DNA from: Candidatus Rokuibacteriota bacterium
GTDB lineage: Bacteria; Methylomirabilota; Methylomirabilia; Rokubacteriales; CSP1-6
Assembly (NCBI GenBank): GCA_030647435.1
Contig: JAUSJX010000138.1
Location: 1 to 33,462 of the forward strand
Direction of reading: 5' to 3'
DNA: 33,462 bases
The translations under genes were made by a program, and so were the position numbers. The notes below the pieces were generated by a model that saw only the letters and a list, made by a program, of their open reading frames with translations, was not told the DNA's origin and searched no databases. Shown in pieces: positions 32,705 through 33,462 of the stretch. The stretch's first letter is position 1. Every line of letters begins with the position of its first letter.

Positions 32705-32790
32705 CAACGGCAACCCCCCCCCTAAAGGGTGGGACGCAAAACCACTGGCCTAAGTCCCGGCGTCCCGGGATACGGTAGCAGGGTTGCCGG
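32705..32790 (+). promoter_or_regulatory. c-di-GMP-I (GEMM-I) riboswitch
   Basis: P1 is CGGCAACCC (32708-32716) paired with GGGTTGCCG (32781-32789). Inside are a C-run/TAAAGGGTGGG hairpin, the core GGGACGCAAAACCACTGGCC (32731-32750), CTAAG, a strong hairpin TCCCGG-CGT-CCCGGGA (32755-32770) and TACGGTAGCAGGG. This order and the GGGACGCAAA, GGCCTAA and GGTAGC-GGGTTGCC blocks follow the V. cholerae Vc2 aptamer. A short hairpin (CACAG 32796-32800 with CTGTG 32814-32818) and a G-rich ribosome site follow, so control could act on translation of the gene at 32851. Confidence 0.92.
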
Positions 32791-32850
32791 GCGAACACAG
32801 AGCCTCCTCGGGGCTGTGACCTCGCTCACGGCTTAGAGGGGGGGCTAGCA

Positions 32851-33462
32851 GTGAGCTCGTTCAAGAGACCGTCCCATCGCGTTGCCGTCGCTACAATGCT
32901 GCTCCTGACGATGCTCGCCTGGCACGATGAGGCCATCGCCGCCCCGCTCACCGTAACGTGGGTCAATAATGCCCCCGATGCAGCCGGGTTCTCGGTGGAG
33001 AGAAGCACGGGCGGCGCGGCGGCGTTCGCAGAAATCGCCAGGACGGGAGCCGCGGTCACCACGTACGTGGATTCCTCCGTGACCGATACGACCACCTATT
33101 GCTATCGTGTCCGGGCATTCAATCAAAACGGATACTCCGATTACTCCAACACGGCGTGTTCCGGCTCGCCGAGCAATATCACACCCCCGACGGTAAGCAT
33201 CACGGCACCCACCGGGGGCACCGTCTCGGGCAATGTCACCATCAGGGCGTCGGCGACCGATAACGTCGGCGTGACCCTGATCAAATACTCCGTGGACGGG
33301 GCCTTGATCGGCATCTTCGCGCCGCCCGTGTACTCACTGGTCTGGAACACGGCGCTGGTACCCAACGGCACGCACACGCTCACCGTGAAAGCCACCGATG
33401 CGGCAGGCAACACGGGCACAAGCGCTGCGGTGACCGTTACCGTCGCCAATCCGAGCCCCGTG
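32851..33462 (+). CDS. Secreted FN3/Ig-like protein, 5' part (runs off the right edge)
   Basis: GTG 32851 is preceded by GAGGGGGGG seven bases upstream. 204 codons are open to the window end. Residues 1-35 are a signal peptide (HRVAVATMLLLTMLAW, cleavage near IAA). Residues ~36-112 are an FN3-like domain (LTVTWVNNAPDAAGFSVERS to YCYRVRAFNQNGYSDYSNTA). Residues ~115-200 are a bacterial Ig-like domain (VSITAPTGGTVSGNVTIRAS, DNVGVTLIKYSVDGALIG, NGTHTLTVKATDAAGN). The FN3 domain resembles those of the 11889-14202 gene, which is also behind a c-di-GMP-I riboswitch. A c-di-GMP-controlled surface or matrix protein, perhaps an adhesin or carbohydrate-active enzyme, is likely; the catalytic or anchoring part lies outside the window. 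Confidence 0.85.
   Translation, partial: MSSFKRPSHRVAVATMLLLTMLAWHDEAIAAPLTVTWVNNAPDAAGFSVERSTGGAAAFAEIARTGAAVTTYVDSSVTDTTTYCYRVRAFNQNGYSDYSNTACSGSPSNITPPTVSITAPTGGTVSGNVTIRASATDNVGVTLIKYSVDGALIGIFAPPVYSLVWNTALVPNGTHTLTVKATDAAGNTGTSAAVTVTVANPSPV

Overview
The window looks like a stretch of chromosome from a high-GC, Gram-negative-type environmental bacterium that has an exosortase/PEP-CTERM sorting system and builds an exopolysaccharide. The gene style (exosortase + EpsI + PrsT-like TPR lipoprotein, TIGR03790, DUF218, heparinase-like and CelD-like proteins, c-di-GMP riboswitches) would fit Methylomirabilota/Rokubacteria-like or deltaproteobacterial lineages. That placement is inference from gene content only; there is no rRNA or tRNA to anchor it.

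Layout. 1-3.3 kb is a decayed zone. It holds a CelD/BcsL-type acetyltransferase broken by two in-frame stops, and a GNAT gene whose 3' end runs into a truncated, frameshifted tyrosine recombinase. A fragment of a prim-pol-type DNA primase on the other strand probably belongs to the same dead integrated element. 3.3-9.5 kb carries polysaccharide genes: a GT39-like membrane glycosyltransferase, a methyltransferase, an ArnC/GtrB-like GT2, the last 34 codons of a lost SMR-type flippase, a WecE/RffA sugar aminotransferase and a lower-GC zinc-ribbon methyltransferase. 9.6-14.3 kb holds, on the minus strand, a secreted parallel beta-helix protein and a large secreted FN3/InlB-repeat/IPT protein with two frameshifts, headed by a c-di-GMP-I (GEMM-I) riboswitch.

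14.5-19.1 kb (plus strand) is a sulfate-activation operon, cysD plus a cysN-cysC fusion, followed by a TIGR03790 secreted protein. A paired 21-bp-spaced palindromic motif lies upstream. 19.1-22.9 kb has a heparinase II/III family protein, a CPBP membrane protease and a YdjM-like membrane protein with a helical-repeat tail. 23.1-28.8 kb is the PEP-CTERM module: two PEP-CTERM proteins flanking epsI, exosortase and a PrsT-like lipoprotein, with near-identical hairpin terminators and a 25-codon relic of a second epsI.

28.9-31.9 kb is again unstable. It contains a frameshifted secreted NEW3-like protein gene, three copies of a ~64-bp repeat matching the 3' end of that gene, an orphan copy of the PEP-CTERM hairpin, and an ISL3-family insertion sequence with 29-bp inverted repeats and a perfect 8-bp target duplication. 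The transposase is split across frames at an A7 run. 31.9-33.5 kb has a DUF218 protein and then a second c-di-GMP-I riboswitch driving a secreted FN3/Ig-like protein that runs off the window end.

The genes suggest a cell-surface programme. Sugar modification, possibly including PAPS-dependent sulfation, would supply an exopolysaccharide; exosortase would process PEP-CTERM proteins into the envelope; and c-di-GMP would control secreted FN3/Ig matrix or adhesion proteins through riboswitches. The most notable items are the two riboswitches, the intact ISL3 element with its candidate -1 frameshift, and the relics showing repeated deletion and duplication at the cluster edges.
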